The notes under the pieces were generated by a model that ran no database searches, had not been told where the DNA came from, and saw only the letters and a list, made by a program, of their open reading frames with translations. DNA of 5,547 nt from the NCBI GenBank assembly GCA_964354485.1, contig CAYGZY010000162.1, positions 1 through 5,547 on the forward strand, given 5' to 3'. Source of the DNA: CAYGXH01 sp964354485. GTDB taxonomy: Bacteria > Bacteroidota > Ignavibacteria > UBA10030 > SZUA-254. Positions 4,993-5,547 of the stretch are shown here, piece after piece; position 1 is the first letter of the stretch; each line of letters starts with the position of its first letter. A program made the translations under genes and the position numbers.

Positions 4993-5547
4993 TTATTCCT
5001 TCTTTCCTCCGTTTCCACTCTGTGCAAGGTGCTCGTATATCTTCCAGCGCGTGTAAATGTCCTGTTGAGCGAGCGCGCTCAGTTCTTTTGCCCGGGCCGG
5101 GTAGCTCTTCTCAAGCATCTTGAACCGGGTCTCCATGTCTGTGAAGTCCTTAAGCGGCCTGCTCGGAGCTTTCGAATCGAGCTTCAGTGGATTTTTTCCT
5201 TCCCGTGCAAGCTCAGGATTATAGCGGAAGAGCGGGAAATAACCGGCTTCCACGGCGACTTTCTGGTTCTGCATGCCGCGGGTCATGTTAATTCCATGTG
5301 CAATGCAGTGAGAATAGGCGATAATAATCGACGGCCCGTTGTATGCTTCTGCCTCCAGAAATGCCCGGAGGGTCTGCAGATCGTTTGCCCCCATCGCGAC
5401 GTTTGCGACGTAAACGTCGCCGTATGTTACGGCGAGCATGCCGAGGTCTTTTTTGGCGGTCGACTTACCAGATGCGGCAAACTTTGCAATTGCCGAACGC
5501 GATGTAGCTTTCGACATCTGACCGCCGGTGTTGGAATACACTTCAGT
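4993..5547 (-). CDS. nifJ: Pyruvate:ferredoxin (flavodoxin) oxidoreductase, C-terminal part (cut by window edge)
   Basis: The 184 visible residues are the C-terminal part of a single-chain PFOR, which decarboxylates pyruvate with CoA to acetyl-CoA and CO2 and passes electrons to ferredoxin or flavodoxin in the cytoplasm. The frame is open to the window edge and reads TEVYSNTGGQMSKAT at its visible N-end, the well-known thiamine-diphosphate/Mg-site segment; the true start lies roughly 1000 residues beyond, since family members are about 1170-1200 aa. Further family landmarks are AKFAASGK (21-28 of the fragment), TYGDVYVANVAMGA (41-54), EAEAYNGPSIIIAYSHCIAHG (65-85) and PLFRYNPELAREGKNPLKLDSKAP (105-128). 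The cysteine in AYSHCI (fragment residue 81) corresponds to the remote ligand of the proximal 4Fe-4S cluster in Desulfovibrio africanus PFOR. The C-terminus is intact, ending GGKKE. A GTG at 5541 is inside the gene and is not a start. Confidence 0.95.
   Translation of the reverse strand, partial: TEVYSNTGGQMSKATSRSAIAKFAASGKSTAKKDLGMLAVTYGDVYVANVAMGANDLQTLRAFLEAEAYNGPSIIIAYSHCIAHGINMTRGMQNQKVAVEAGYFPLFRYNPELAREGKNPLKLDSKAPSRPLKDFTDMETRFKMLEKSYPARAKELSALAQQDIYTRWKIYEHLAQSGNGGKKE

Overview
All six protein genes in this window lie on the minus strand, so transcription runs from high to low coordinates. In that order they are: the C-terminal end of a pyruvate:ferredoxin (flavodoxin) oxidoreductase (cut by the window edge), a dihydroorotate-dehydrogenase-like flavoprotein, an Rrf2-family regulator with Fe-S cysteines, a two-cluster ferredoxin-type protein with a cysteine-rich C-terminal half, a class I SAM-dependent methyltransferase, and a secreted octaheme cytochrome c of the hydroxylamine-oxidoreductase (HAO) type. 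The first 304 bases hold no credible gene but do hold short inverted and direct repeats.

The gene set suggests an anaerobic or facultatively anaerobic Gram-negative bacterium with ferredoxin-based central metabolism and periplasmic multiheme cytochromes. The NifJ/DHOD-like pair and the moderate base composition fit the Bacteroidota/Ignavibacteriota/Chlorobiota neighbourhood or a similar environmental lineage. This placement is inference, because no marker gene is present.

Region by region: 4993-5547 (nifJ end) and 3842-4831 (DHOD-like) form a redox pair separated by 161 bp with no clear terminator. A sigma70-like promoter (3807-3835) sits directly behind the DHOD-like stop codon and starts the Rrf2 gene (3346-3783). 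That gene ends in a hairpin plus eight-T terminator which contains its own stop codon. The ferredoxin (2457-3227) and methyltransferase (1673-2434) are only 22 bp apart and probably share an mRNA. The octaheme gene (305-1555) follows after 117 bp that contain a plausible promoter and two inverted repeats.

The most interesting reading is a candidate nitrogen-oxide or nitrosative-stress module. It would combine a probable Fe-S (NsrR/IscR-like) Rrf2 sensor, a ferredoxin of the type often seen near hybrid-cluster proteins, and a short HAO-like octaheme enzyme. That enzyme appears to lack the tyrosine that cross-links the P460 heme in true hydroxylamine oxidation, so it is better suited to reducing nitrite, NO or hydroxylamine. 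An 8-bp motif (ATTTTGTC on +) occurs upstream of both the regulator and the ferredoxin and could be the regulator's site. The link between these genes is inferred from adjacency and motifs and is not proven.
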